Positions 1 through 8,338 of a DNA stretch of 64,000 nucleotides are shown piece after piece. The stretch is from an uncultured Clostridia bacterium (GTDB lineage: Bacteria; Bacillota; Clostridia; Christensenellales; Borkfalkiaceae). Location: assembly GCA_944330115.1 (NCBI GenBank), contig CALVIN010000001.1:124001-188000 (forward strand). Direction: 5' to 3'. The position numbers were made by a program, and so were the translations under genes. How positions within the stretch are numbered: position 1 is the stretch's first letter; each line of letters opens with the position of its first letter. Below the pieces are notes generated by a model. That model had not been told where the DNA came from. It did no database searches and saw only the letters and a program-made list of their open reading frames with translations.

Positions 1-254
1 AACACCTGTGCGCCGCTCCTTTCGGCGCCCCTTTCAAAGGCGGCAACAAGTTCGGCAGCCGTTATGCGGCTGTCGTTGCCGAGTGCTATTTTAAGGGTAT
101 CCTTGCCCGTCTTGTCAGCCAGCCAGGTGCAGAATGCGCGCGCTATCAGCTCAACCGCCTCGCAGGTAAGCGTAACCTTCCTGCCGAGCAGCGGCGAGGC
201 CACGCCGCGCACGTCTGTCCCGCTCTTAAGTTTTTTGATATCCGAATTAGTCAT
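1..254 (-). CDS. Phosphoglucomutase/phosphomannomutase family protein, N-terminal part (cut by window edge)
   Basis: Only the first 84 codons are inside the window; the gene runs off the left edge. The translated start contains LKSGTDVRGVA and, further on, ALGNDSRIT. These match the N-terminal substrate-loop (KxGTDxRGxA) and GxDxR motifs of the alpha-D-phosphohexomutase superfamily, which moves phosphate between C1 and C6 of hexoses for envelope or glycogen precursors. The catalytic phosphoserine loop lies beyond the edge, so glucose, mannose or glucosamine specificity cannot be judged. No Shine-Dalgarno precedes the ATG. Two overlapping TATAAT hexamers sit 10 and 5 nt upstream, so the mRNA probably has almost no leader. 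It is divergent from proS. Confidence 0.8.
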   Translation of the reverse strand, partial: MTNSDIKKLKSGTDVRGVASPLLGRKVTLTCEAVELIARAFCTWLADKTGKDTLKIALGNDSRITAAELVAAFERGAERSGAQV

Positions 255-259
255 AAGCT

Positions 260-270
260 ATTATATTATA
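260..270 (-). promoter_or_regulatory. Overlapping -10 hexamers of the phosphohexomutase gene
   Basis: Reading the minus strand, two overlapping TATAAT hexamers (270-265 and 265-260) lie just before the ATG at 254. A TTGTGT -35-like hexamer stands 17 nt upstream of the first. Either start would give a leader of about 0-4 nt without a ribosome binding site. Confidence 0.5.
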
Positions 271-365
271 CATTTTTGGCCGCACAAACACAAGTATATT
301 GACCTAAAAATCTCGCCCGCGCCCAAAATCTTTTTGGTGCGTTTTTATATCCTGCCGCAAAACAT

Positions 366-394
366 TTGCCGTGCACGCGGCAGTGTGGTATAAT
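366..394 (+). promoter_or_regulatory. proS promoter
   Basis: TTGCCG and TATAAT are separated by exactly 17 nt. The -10 is extended (TGG before TATAAT). The start codon is 35 nt downstream, with an AGAGGT ribosome binding site at 416-421, so this transcript has a normal leader. Confidence 0.75.
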
Positions 395-429
395 CTTAAA
401 AGCGTAAAATCATTCAGAGGTAATTTCAG

Positions 430-1860
430 ATGGCAAACGACAATCAGTTTGTAAATCAGATAGCAGATATAGAGAGCGACTTTCCCCAGTGGTACACCGA
501 CGTGGTGTTAAAGACCAAGCTCGTCGACTACGGCCCCGTAAAGGGCACCATGGTCATCCGTCCCTACGGCTACGCCATATGGGAGAACATCCAGCGCGAA
601 CTCGACAGGCGCTTCAAAGAGACGGGGCACGAAAACGCCTACTTCCCCATGCTAATTCCCATGAGCTTCCTCACCAAGGAGAAGGAGCATGTAGAGGGCT
701 TCGCCCCCGAAGTCGCCGTGGTAACTCACGCGGGCGGCGAAGAGCTCGCCGAGCCCCTCGTCATCCGTCCCACTTCCGAAACTATAATAGGCAACATGTA
801 TTCCAAATGGCTTCAGTCCTACCGCGACCTGCCCATACTCATCAACCAGTGGGCAAACGTAATGCGCTGGGAAAAGACCACCCGCCCGTTTTTGCGCACC
901 TCCGAGTTCTTGTGGCAGGAGGGTCACACCGTGCACGCCACCGAGGAGGAGGCGCTCGAAGAGACCAAAAAGATGCTGGCAGTCTATAAGGAGTTTGCCG
1001 AAAATTGCCTTGCAATTCCCGTAATAACCGGACAGAAGACCGAAAAAGAGAAGTTCGCGGGCGCTGTTGCCACCTTCGGTATGGAGGCCATGATGCACGA
1101 CGGCAAGTCTCTTCAGGCGGGCACCTCGCACTACCTCGGCCAGAACTTCTCTAAGGCGTTCGAAATAAAGTTTTTGGATAAAGACGGCTCGCTCAAATAC
1201 GGCTATACTACCAGCTGGGGCGTATCTACAAGGCTCATCGGCGCTATAATAATGGCACACGGCGATCAGCGCGGCCTGTCGCTTCCCCCCGTTGTGGCGC
1301 CCATTCAGGTGGTAATCGTACCCATCGCCGCAAAAAAGGCGGGCGTAATGGAAAAGTGCGCGCAGGTAAAGGCAATGTTGGAGGAGGCGGGCGTGCGCGT
1401 AAAGCTCGACGACTCAGATAACTCCCCCGGTTGGAAGTTCAACGAGTGGGAGATGAAGGGCGTGCCCCTGAGGATAGAGCTCGGCCCCCGCGACATAGAG
1501 GCGGGCAAGGCGCTCATCTTCCGCCGCGATAAGCTCGAAAAGTGCGAGTGTCCTCTCGAGGGCATAGTATCCTCGGTAAAGGAGCTCTTAAAAACCGTGC
1601 AGGCCGACATGCTCGAGGCCGCAAGAGAGAGGAGAGATAAGCGCATCGTCTATGCTACCGACATGGCGGGCATCTTAAAGGGCGTCGAGGGCGGCAACTT
1701 CGTAAAGGCCGGCTGGTGCGGCTGCCGCGAGTGCGAAGATAAAATCAAGGCCGAAACGGCGGCCACCGCAAGGGTGTATGCCGAGGGCGAAAGCGCCGAA
1801 AAGTGCGCCGTGTGCGGCAAAAAGGCCGAGCACGTCGTAATATTTGCCCGCGCTTACTAA
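430..1860 (+). CDS. proS: Prolyl-tRNA synthetase, short archaeal/eukaryotic-like type
   Basis: This 476-residue class II aminoacyl-tRNA synthetase charges tRNA-Pro with proline in the cytoplasm. Visible hallmarks are the motif 2 region MRWEKTTRPFLRTSEFLWQEGHT, seen as FLRTSEFLWQEGHTVH near residue 157. There is also the GTSHYLGQNFSKAF segment, TTSWGVSTRLIGAIIMAHGD (motif 3 region), and an anticodon-binding domain starting near residue 290. The C-terminal domain carries CGCREC and CAVCGKK, a likely four-cysteine zinc site, and ends in the aromatic residue typical of this type. It lacks the editing insertion of the longer bacterial ProRS, which is the usual situation for type 3 enzymes in many Clostridia. 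A convincing promoter and Shine-Dalgarno support the start. Confidence 0.96.
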   Translation: MANDNQFVNQIADIESDFPQWYTDVVLKTKLVDYGPVKGTMVIRPYGYAIWENIQRELDRRFKETGHENAYFPMLIPMSFLTKEKEHVEGFAPEVAVVTHAGGEELAEPLVIRPTSETIIGNMYSKWLQSYRDLPILINQWANVMRWEKTTRPFLRTSEFLWQEGHTVHATEEEALEETKKMLAVYKEFAENCLAIPVITGQKTEKEKFAGAVATFGMEAMMHDGKSLQAGTSHYLGQNFSKAFEIKFLDKDGSLKYGYTTSWGVSTRLIGAIIMAHGDQRGLSLPPVVAPIQVVIVPIAAKKAGVMEKCAQVKAMLEEAGVRVKLDDSDNSPGWKFNEWEMKGVPLRIELGPRDIEAGKALIFRRDKLEKCECPLEGIVSSVKELLKTVQADMLEAARERRDKRIVYATDMAGILKGVEGGNFVKAGWCGCRECEDKIKAETAATARVYAEGESAEKCAVCGKKAEHVVIFARAY

Positions 1861-1957
1861 TAAAACTATGCAAAATACCTGCAATATGGTATATAATAGT
1901 CAATAAAACTTTGCAATTATATTATATCAGATATATAAATTTATATTTGCAAAATAT

Positions 1958-1986
1958 GGCGGCGGCGCAATTTTTGCGCCGCCGCC
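1958..1986. terminator. GC-rich perfect hairpin downstream of proS
   Basis: A 13-bp perfect inverted repeat has a TTT loop and no T-tract after the stem. It lies inside the 348-nt gap between proS and the lipoprotein gene. The gap otherwise holds AT-rich sequence and the promoter of the next gene. It is probably a 3'-end stabiliser or terminator; the lack of a U-tract makes intrinsic termination uncertain. Confidence 0.5.
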
Positions 1987-2075
1987 TGTCATATATCCGG
2001 CCGCCTGACTGCATCTGCATGTGCCCTTTTGCCACGCTTTTTATTTTTTGTGCCGCTTTTGTAATTTTCTTGATA

Positions 2076-2104
2076 TTGACAAGAGAGCCAATATATAATA
2101 TAAT
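2076..2104 (+). promoter_or_regulatory. Consensus sigma-A-type promoter of the lipoprotein gene
   Basis: A perfect TTGACA and a perfect TATAAT are separated by 17 nt, the best promoter in the window. It lies about 100 nt upstream of the lipoprotein start, which has a GGAG ribosome binding site. Confidence 0.85.
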
Positions 2105-2208
2105 TAAAGCAGAAGAATGTAAGTGTGTAGCTTGTCAAACTATGAGCTGCCGCGGGTAATATAATGCGCGGCGCGTAAAACAGCAGGTCAAAGGCATGGA
2201 GTGAAGAA

Positions 2209-3237
2209 ATGAAAAAGTCGTTAAAGTTATTGTTTGCATTTGCGGCGGCAACGCCGCTCATATTGTCCGCGGCGGCCATGTCGGCATGCGCAAGCGGGCG
2301 CCCTCCCATAGCCGATAACAAGTTTTCGCAAATCGCCACCGAGGAGCAGCTTGCCAAGGCGCGCTCATGCCTTGCGTCTACCGATCTTTCCGAGCTCTTC
2401 GGGGAGGACTTCGCTACATCGGGCTATTCGGCGCGGCTGTATGCCGAGGGCGAGTATGATATGGAAGTATACACCGAAAGTGCCGAAAATTCTGCCGGCA
2501 TAACGGTATGGTCGGATATCAAAGCCGACCATATAGTAGATTTATCGCAGGGCACGGGCGGGCTGTCAGGCCGCGGCACCGGCAGCGTAAATTACAGTGC
2601 GGGCAGCAAATTTCATGGCACTACCGCAGAGGACGGCGGCGAGATCGCAATGACGGCCTTGCTCGTGGGCAACTCTTACAGCGACGACGACTATTTCTAT
2701 GTCGACGGCAACGTGACTTCTAACCTCGGCGCCCTCACCGTTTCGTATGAAAAGGCCAAACTCGCGGCCGATGATACATTCCCGCAGCTGTTCATGAATC
2801 TTGTGTACCCTTCGTCGGATATCTATGTAAACCTCGGCATGTTCTCCGATATTCTCGACGTAGAGGGAGTAACGGTATATGCCGACAGCTCGTCCACTCT
2901 CAAATTAAAGGCCACAATCAATGTGCAGTCGTGGGCGACTGAAAACGCGTCTTTGCTGTTGTACTACGCCAACCTTGCGGGAATAAATATTACCTTCCAA
3001 CAGATAGTCGACAACACAAATTTCGGTAACTACGACTATTATATGGAGTTTGACGGGGATACGGGCGAGGTTCTCGCGCTCGGCTTAGATTGCAACGTCG
3101 ATTTCAATATTTCGGGCGAAAACGAAGGCGTGATGTACGGCGTAAGCTATCTTATCGATGCCGAAAGCTGGTTCTCCAAGAGCGACCGTTCGGCGGGCGA
3201 ACTTCCCTCCGATCTCGATGACTATGTAGGCCTGTAA
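2209..3237 (+). CDS. Putative lipoprotein of unknown function
   Basis: The 342-residue protein begins with a lysine pair, a hydrophobic stretch and MSAC ending at Cys27. This is a slightly non-canonical lipobox, so export and lipid anchoring are likely. The mature part is acidic, rich in Gly, Ser, Asp and Tyr, and has no motif I can assign. A Gly/Thr-rich stretch near residues 115-135 is followed by alternating hydrophobic and polar residues that suggest beta structure. It is monocistronic, with a strong consensus promoter and a hairpin after its stop, so it may be abundantly made. I do not recognise the family and assign no function. Confidence 0.75.
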   Translation: MKKSLKLLFAFAAATPLILSAAAMSACASGRPPIADNKFSQIATEEQLAKARSCLASTDLSELFGEDFATSGYSARLYAEGEYDMEVYTESAENSAGITVWSDIKADHIVDLSQGTGGLSGRGTGSVNYSAGSKFHGTTAEDGGEIAMTALLVGNSYSDDDYFYVDGNVTSNLGALTVSYEKAKLAADDTFPQLFMNLVYPSSDIYVNLGMFSDILDVEGVTVYADSSSTLKLKATINVQSWATENASLLLYYANLAGINITFQQIVDNTNFGNYDYYMEFDGDTGEVLALGLDCNVDFNISGENEGVMYGVSYLIDAESWFSKSDRSAGELPSDLDDYVGL

Positions 3238-3338
3238 GCAATGGTGCCAGCAGGCGGTAAAGCAATCGTACCTGTAAGCCGCAGTACTATGCGGACGATA
3301 ATAAAACAATGTATAATATGGTGATATGGTAATATGTG

Positions 3339-3365
3339 GCCGCCGCGAAGTTTCTTCGCGGCGGC
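3339..3365. terminator. GC-rich hairpin after the lipoprotein gene
   Basis: A 12-bp perfect inverted repeat with a TTT loop is followed by a short ATTTAA. It lies about 100 nt past the stop of the lipoprotein gene. Confidence 0.55.
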
Positions 3366-3440
3366 ATTTAACATATTTTGCACGGCACGGCAATTCTCTC
3401 GCCGTCCCTAAAGAGAAGGTGTCGCTATACCATACCATAT

Positions 3441-3490
3441 ACCTCCCCTTTGAGGGGAGGTGAGTTGAGCGAAGCGAAACTCGGAGGGGT
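3441..3490. repeat. Short intergenic palindromic element
   Basis: A 9-bp inverted repeat (ACCTCCCCT, 3 nt, AGGGGAGGT) is followed by GAGCGAAGCGAAACTCGGAG and GGGT. A related block in the opposite sense (CCCCTCCG, then GCCACCTCCC and CAAAGGGG) occurs at 62345-62430. This suggests a dispersed REP- or MITE-like family. No coding capacity was seen. Confidence 0.5.
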
Positions 3491-3535
3491 TTCACCCATA
3501 CGCAAAATATTTGCAGATATGCGCATACTGTATAT

Positions 3536-4477
3536 ATGTGTACCGCAATCACCTACTCACCCAAAAATTTTTACTTCGGGCGCACATTAGACGCCGATAC
3601 AAACTACTCCGCCGACGTGGTCACCACTCCGCGCGGTTTTTTATTTGAAAATATTGAGTGCCGCCATGCAATAATAGGCGCGGCGATAGTGTCGGGCGGC
3701 CGCCCGCTCTTTTTCGATGGCATGAACGAGTGCGGCGTGTGCATGGCGGGGTTAAATTTCGGTTCCGCCCGCTATTTTTCCGAAAGGGAGGGGATGCTCA
3801 ACCTCGCGCAGTACGAGCTGCTGCCCTACATTCTCGGCAACTGCACAAGCGCCGCCGAGGCCACCGCCGAACTCGGACGCATAAATATCACGACCAAGCG
3901 CTTTGCGCCCGATATGCCGCCCGCTCCGCTCCACTGGTTGGTGGCGGACAGAGAGAGCGCTTTCACCGCCGAATGTATGGAGGGCGGCATGCGCATATGC
4001 AAAAATACCGTCGGCGTGCTCACCAACGATCCGCCCTTTGCCTGCCATATGCGCGGCCTTTCAAACTACATGCACCTTACCGCCGCGCCGCCGCAAAATT
4101 TGTTCGGCGCAGAGGGGGCGGAGGAATACTGCGCCGGCCTGGGCGCCTTCGGCCTGCCTGGCGATATGTCGTCGCCCTCCCGCTTTATACGCGCCGCCTT
4201 TGTGCGGGCCAACGCTCCGTCGGGGCTTGCTGGCAATGCCGCCGTCAGTCAGTTTTTTGCCATGCTGTCGGCAGTAGCCGTGCCGTGCGGCGCGTGCAAT
4301 ACAGCGCGCGGTCGGTTTTTCACCCGCTACATGTGCTGCATGGACGCCGCGGAGGGGGTATACTACATCACCCCGCACACCTGCCGTGCGGCCACGGCTG
4401 TAAAAATTTCGCGCGGCGACGGGCTCACCGCCTACGCCGTGCACCGCGGCGAATGTATCTTAAAACTCAACTTTTAA
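3536..4477 (+). CDS. Choloylglycine hydrolase family protein, probable bile salt hydrolase
   Basis: This is a 313-residue N-terminal-nucleophile amidase. The protein starts Met-Cys, so removal of Met exposes Cys2 as nucleophile. Other family residues are in register: Arg16 and Asp19 (GRTLD), Asn74 (AGLNF), Asn164 (VLTNDPPF) and Arg216 in GLPGDMSSPSRF. That last motif is strongly associated with bile salt hydrolases rather than penicillin V acylases. Family members hydrolyse the amide of glycine- or taurine-conjugated bile acids in the cytoplasm. No export signal is present. No Shine-Dalgarno is visible; CATACT lies exactly 6 nt before the ATG. A penicillin acylase or N-acyl-homoserine-lactone acylase role is the alternative. 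Confidence 0.8.
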   Translation: MCTAITYSPKNFYFGRTLDADTNYSADVVTTPRGFLFENIECRHAIIGAAIVSGGRPLFFDGMNECGVCMAGLNFGSARYFSEREGMLNLAQYELLPYILGNCTSAAEATAELGRINITTKRFAPDMPPAPLHWLVADRESAFTAECMEGGMRICKNTVGVLTNDPPFACHMRGLSNYMHLTAAPPQNLFGAEGAEEYCAGLGAFGLPGDMSSPSRFIRAAFVRANAPSGLAGNAAVSQFFAMLSAVAVPCGACNTARGRFFTRYMCCMDAAEGVYYITPHTCRAATAVKISRGDGLTAYAVHRGECILKLNF

Positions 4478-4579
4478 GTCAAAATTCCAATTTTAGTGCT
4501 AAAAAACGCCCGCTGCCGCCTTAATTTATGCACAGTTTATCTTATGCGCATAATATAAGGTCATAAAGCAAGAAATTTG

Positions 4580-4608
4580 TTGAAAATCTTGTACAGATGT
4601 GCTATATT
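4580..4608 (+). promoter_or_regulatory. Promoter of the fakA operon
   Basis: TTGAAA and TATATT are separated by 17 nt, about 125 nt upstream of the chosen fakA start. It is the only good promoter before the three-gene fatty-acid set. Confidence 0.7.
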
Positions 4609-4732
4609 ATAAACAGAGTGCGCTTGCGCGCTCACCCATAAGGCAAATGCCTGAAAACTTTCGGCATCTGCCGTTCTTTTGCACCATAAAACAAGTGCGG
4701 CGTCTTTTATAAAATGTATTCCGGAGAAAGCC

Positions 4733-6400
4733 ATGTTACAAAGTGCCATCGGCGGAGCTGAATTTTCCGCCCTCCTTGCTGGCGGCCTGGCAAGTTTAAA
4801 GGCCTCTGCAGACGAGATCAACGAACTGAATGTATTTCCCATTCCCGACGGCGACACGGGCGACAATATGGTATCCACCCTCTCGGGCGGAGCCAAGCTC
4901 GCCAAGAGCTGCAGCGGCGGCGTGGGAGAGGTGGCCGAGCATGCGGCAAGGGGAATGGTCCTCGGCGCGCGCGGCAATTCGGGCGTAATTCTCTCGCAGA
5001 TGTTTGCGGGCATCGCGGCAAGCCTTTCGGGCAAGACAAGCGCGTCCGTTCACGACTTCATCGCGGCGTTCGATGCGGGCGTAAAGCAGGCGTATGCCTC
5101 GCTCTCCGATCCCGTCGAGGGCACAATGCTCACGGTAATGCGCCTTGCCGCCGACTATGCGCGCGAAAACAGCAACGAAAACACCTCTGTAGAGGAGTAT
5201 TTTAAACTGTATGAAGAGGGCGCTTCGCGCGCGCTCGAAAATACCCCCAACCTGCTCCCCGTGTTAAAGGAGGCGGGCACGGTCGATTCGGGCGGCGCAG
5301 GGCTTTTATGTATAGTGCGCGGCTTTCTCTCCGTGCTCCGCGGCGAATTTTCGGGCGAGGCTCATACAGAGAGCGCCGCTGCCGACGCTCACCCCGCGCC
5401 CGACATCTCGCTCTTCACCGAAGACAGCGAGCTTACATACGGCTACTGCACCGAGTTTTTGCTTCGCCTCACGCGCAAAAAGACCAATCTGGACGAGTTC
5501 TCGATAGACGACTTCCGCCAAAAGGTATCCTCTCTCGGCAACTCCGTGGTGGCGTTCAGGCAGGGCAGCATAGTAAAGGTGCACGTGCACATAATGGAGC
5601 CCTGGCAGGTGCTTCAGCTCGCACAGCGCTACGGCGAGTTCCTCACCGTAAAGATAGAGAATATGAATATCCAGCACAGCGAAGTGCAGCTCAAAAATGC
5701 GGGCGCCTCTCAGGCGGAGTTCAAAAAGCGCCCCGCGCACAAGACCTATGGCATAGTGACGGCTGCCGCCGGCGAAGGTATGTGCGCCGCCTTCCGAGAG
5801 CTGGGTGCGGATATAATAATCGACTGCGATAAATACGGCTCTCCCTCGGTGGAGCTGTTCGCCAAGGCCATAGAGGCCGCCAATGCCGACTGCGTGTTCG
5901 TCCTCCCAGACGATAAAAACGCCGTGGGCGCCGCCGAAGAGGCCGCAAGGCTGTGCTCCCTCGAGGTGCGCGTGCTGCCCACCCACAGCTTCGGCGAGGG
6001 GTATGTGGCGCTCTCCGCGCTCGACTGCGAGAGCGGCAACGCCGACGAGATCTTCTCCAACATGAACGATGAGGTATGCCACTCGGCGTGCGGCTCGGTC
6101 GCACGCGCCATACGCGACGCAAACATAAGCGGTGTCGACGTAAGCGAAAACGACTACATAGGCATCTCCAACAAAAAGCTGTTGTGCGCCTCTCACGATA
6201 AAACGGAGGCGGCTTTAAGCCTTGCCGAAGTGCTTGGCGCGGCCGAACGCGACTTTATAATAGTGTTCTGCGGAGCCGAAGCAACCGCGGAGGATCGCTC
6301 GTCGCTGCGCAAAAAGATACAGGATAAATTCCCCTCCGCCGAATATTACGAGATAGACGGCGGCCAAAAGACTTACGACTTTATAATAGTTCTGCAATAA
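4733..6400 (+). CDS. fakA: DAK-domain fatty acid kinase, ATP-binding subunit (FakA/YloV family)
   Basis: The 555-residue protein has the DAK/DhaL kinase signature near its N-terminus: LNVFPIPDGDTGDNM at residues 32-46, with Asp39, Asp41 and Asn45 as likely metal ligands. RGNSGVILSQ and VDSGGAGLL follow. A middle domain and a C-terminal DegV-like domain complete the FakA layout of about 550 residues. FakA phosphorylates fatty acids held by a FakB (DegV) partner, giving acyl-phosphate for phospholipid synthesis. A DegV gene follows 122 nt downstream. I chose the ATG at 4733 because GGAGA lies just upstream; the in-frame ATG 54 nt earlier has no such site. Confidence 0.88.
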   Translation: MLQSAIGGAEFSALLAGGLASLKASADEINELNVFPIPDGDTGDNMVSTLSGGAKLAKSCSGGVGEVAEHAARGMVLGARGNSGVILSQMFAGIAASLSGKTSASVHDFIAAFDAGVKQAYASLSDPVEGTMLTVMRLAADYARENSNENTSVEEYFKLYEEGASRALENTPNLLPVLKEAGTVDSGGAGLLCIVRGFLSVLRGEFSGEAHTESAAADAHPAPDISLFTEDSELTYGYCTEFLLRLTRKKTNLDEFSIDDFRQKVSSLGNSVVAFRQGSIVKVHVHIMEPWQVLQLAQRYGEFLTVKIENMNIQHSEVQLKNAGASQAEFKKRPAHKTYGIVTAAAGEGMCAAFRELGADIIIDCDKYGSPSVELFAKAIEAANADCVFVLPDDKNAVGAAEEAARLCSLEVRVLPTHSFGEGYVALSALDCESGNADEIFSNMNDEVCHSACGSVARAIRDANISGVDVSENDYIGISNKKLLCASHDKTEAALSLAEVLGAAERDFIIVFCGAEATAEDRSSLRKKIQDKFPSAEYYEIDGGQKTYDFIIVLQ

Positions 6401-6522
6401 AATTGCATTTTTATTACAAAATCATTTGCCGCATATGCGGCGTGCTAAACACATATATATTAAATAAATGCAAAAATGCGCACGCGCGGCGTGCGCCATA
6501 CAAAAGTTAAGCGAGGGTTAAA

Positions 6523-7425
6523 ATGAGAGATTTTGTTATAGTAAGCGATTCCTGCTGCGATCTTGACGCGAATTTAAGAAAGAGGTTCGGCATAGAGTAC
6601 ATTCCCATGCGCATAATTTACGGCGAAAAGGACATTCTCGCCAGCCTCGACTGGGAGCAGATAACATCAAAGCAGTTCTACGATCTTATGCGAAACGGCG
6701 TGCGCATACATACCGCGCAGATAACCACCGACGAGTATAAGGAGGTATTTACAAAATACCTCTCCGAGGGGCGCGACGTGCTGTATATAGCCTGCTCCTC
6801 GGCGCTTTCAAGCTCATACAGAAGCAGCCTCCCCGCCCGCGACGCGGTGAATGCCGCCGCGGCAGAGGGCAAGGTGATATGTATCGACAGCCGCAACGCC
6901 TGCTTAGGGCTGGGCATGATATGCATGACGGCCTCCGATCTGCGCGCGGAGGGCAAGTCGATCGACGAGACCGCCGACTATATCGAGGCGCACAAGCAGG
7001 AGGTAAACCAGTTCGCCACCGTCGAAAACCTCAACTACTTAAAGCGCGCGGGCAGGGTGAGCACCACCAGCGCGGTGTTCGGCGGGCTCCTTCAGGTAAA
7101 GCCCATAATAATCTCCGATGCCGACGGCCAGAACGTCGCCATAGAAAAGGTGAAGGGACGCAAAAATTCCATGGTGCGTCTTGCCGATATGTTCAAAGAG
7201 GCCTACCGTGAAAATCCTCACCAGCGCGTGTGCGTTGTGCATGCCGACGCCCCCGAGGCCGCCGAAGAGCTCAAAGCTCTCGTCGTCGAGCGCATGCCCG
7301 ATAAAAACATCGAGGTGATAACGGCGGGCATAGGCCCCATAATAGGCGCCACCACGGGCCCGGGCACCCTCGGCGTATACAGCTACGGCAAGGAAGTCAC
7401 CTACCGCGCGTCCGAGGTCAAGTGA
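6523..7425 (+). CDS. DegV family fatty-acid-binding protein (FakB-like)
   Basis: This is a 300-residue DegV protein. Conserved features are the N-terminal SDSCCDL, TAQITTDEY, the SSALSSSY loop, IDSRNACLGLGM, and NLNYLKRAGRVS followed by LLQVKPII. DegV proteins bind a fatty acid in a deep pocket and present its carboxylate to the FakA kinase. The gene directly follows fakA, which supports a FakB role. A GAGGG ribosome binding site precedes the ATG. Its stop is 2 nt before the next gene, so the two are probably translationally coupled. Chain-length preference cannot be read from sequence. Confidence 0.88.
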   Translation: MRDFVIVSDSCCDLDANLRKRFGIEYIPMRIIYGEKDILASLDWEQITSKQFYDLMRNGVRIHTAQITTDEYKEVFTKYLSEGRDVLYIACSSALSSSYRSSLPARDAVNAAAAEGKVICIDSRNACLGLGMICMTASDLRAEGKSIDETADYIEAHKQEVNQFATVENLNYLKRAGRVSTTSAVFGGLLQVKPIIISDADGQNVAIEKVKGRKNSMVRLADMFKEAYRENPHQRVCVVHADAPEAAEELKALVVERMPDKNIEVITAGIGPIIGATTGPGTLGVYSYGKEVTYRASEVK

Positions 7426-7427
7426 AG

Positions 7428-8138
7428 ATGAGGATAGAGTACGAGCCACCCAAAAAACGGCAGCCCGTCTTTGCCTGCTTCAAAGGACTGCTGCGCATCT
7501 TTATAAGAAAGGTGCGCGTGGTAACCATCGGCGGGGAGCTTACAGAGCCCTGCCTCTACCTTGCCAACCATGCAAACAAGATGGGCCCGATGATATACAG
7601 CATGTTCTTCCCCACATACCACGTAAAGTGGGGCGCAAGCCAGATGCTGGGCAACTACAGGGAGAGGTATAATTACCTGCGCGACGTTTTATATATACAA
7701 AAGAACCGCTCGGGTAAGGCGATAGCCTCCTTCAGAGCCTTCTTCGAGGCATTCTTCGCGCCTTTCGTGTATCGCGGCATGAAGCTTCTGCCCACCTATA
7801 CCGACGGCCGCCTGGCGCACACCGTAAAAAAGACGGTGAACCTGCTCGGCGAGGGGATCTCCATTATGATTTTCCCCGAAAATTCAAACGACGGCTATAA
7901 GGAAGAGCCCGAAAGTTTTTTCCCGGGCTTCGTGCTCGTGGCAAAGGGGTATAAAAAGGCATACGGCGAGGATATCCCCATGCGCCCCGTATATTACAAC
8001 AAAAAGAGAAGGCTCATACTCGTGGGCGAGCCCTGCCGCCTCTCCGACTTCGGTGCCGCCAAAAAGGAGGAGGTGGCCGAAATTTTGCGCAACAATGTAA
8101 ACGAACTTCACCGCCTCACCGAGAGCGGTAAGTATTGA
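7428..8138 (+). CDS. Lysophospholipid acyltransferase-like protein (PlsC/LPLAT superfamily) with altered HX4D motif
   Basis: The 236-residue protein has the LPLAT landmarks: LYLANHANKMGP near residues 45-56 (the NHX4D block), a central region rich in aromatic and basic residues, and IMIFPENSNDGY (the FPEG block). The aspartate of HX4D is replaced by glycine, so catalysis is uncertain. Family members move acyl chains onto lysophosphatidate at the membrane. Its place after fakA and fakB fits use of imported fatty acids. ATG 7428 is preferred over GTG 7422 because GAGGT is 9-10 nt upstream. Confidence 0.7.
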   Translation: MRIEYEPPKKRQPVFACFKGLLRIFIRKVRVVTIGGELTEPCLYLANHANKMGPMIYSMFFPTYHVKWGASQMLGNYRERYNYLRDVLYIQKNRSGKAIASFRAFFEAFFAPFVYRGMKLLPTYTDGRLAHTVKKTVNLLGEGISIMIFPENSNDGYKEEPESFFPGFVLVAKGYKKAYGEDIPMRPVYYNKKRRLILVGEPCRLSDFGAAKKEEVAEILRNNVNELHRLTESGKY

Positions 8139-8276
8139 ATTTGCCGTTCCGTGCAGGCCGCAGAGCGCAGGCGCGGCATTTTGTCGAAGCCGCAAAAGCT
8201 CCGCCAAAAATTGCAACAACCTGAAAGGCGCCGTATTTTTGGCAGTTTGTTTCTATATAGTTAAAGGTAAAATATA

Positions 8277-8312
8277 GGCCGCCGCGCGGGCAACATTGCC
8301 CGCGCGGCGGCC
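8277..8312. terminator. Bidirectional hairpin between convergent genes
   Basis: A 17-bp perfect GC-rich inverted repeat, followed on the plus strand by TGTTTGTTTATTT, separates the acyltransferase-like gene from the GNAT gene on the other strand. Confidence 0.7.
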
Positions 8313-8338
8313 TGTTTGTTTATTTAAGGTATGTATGT

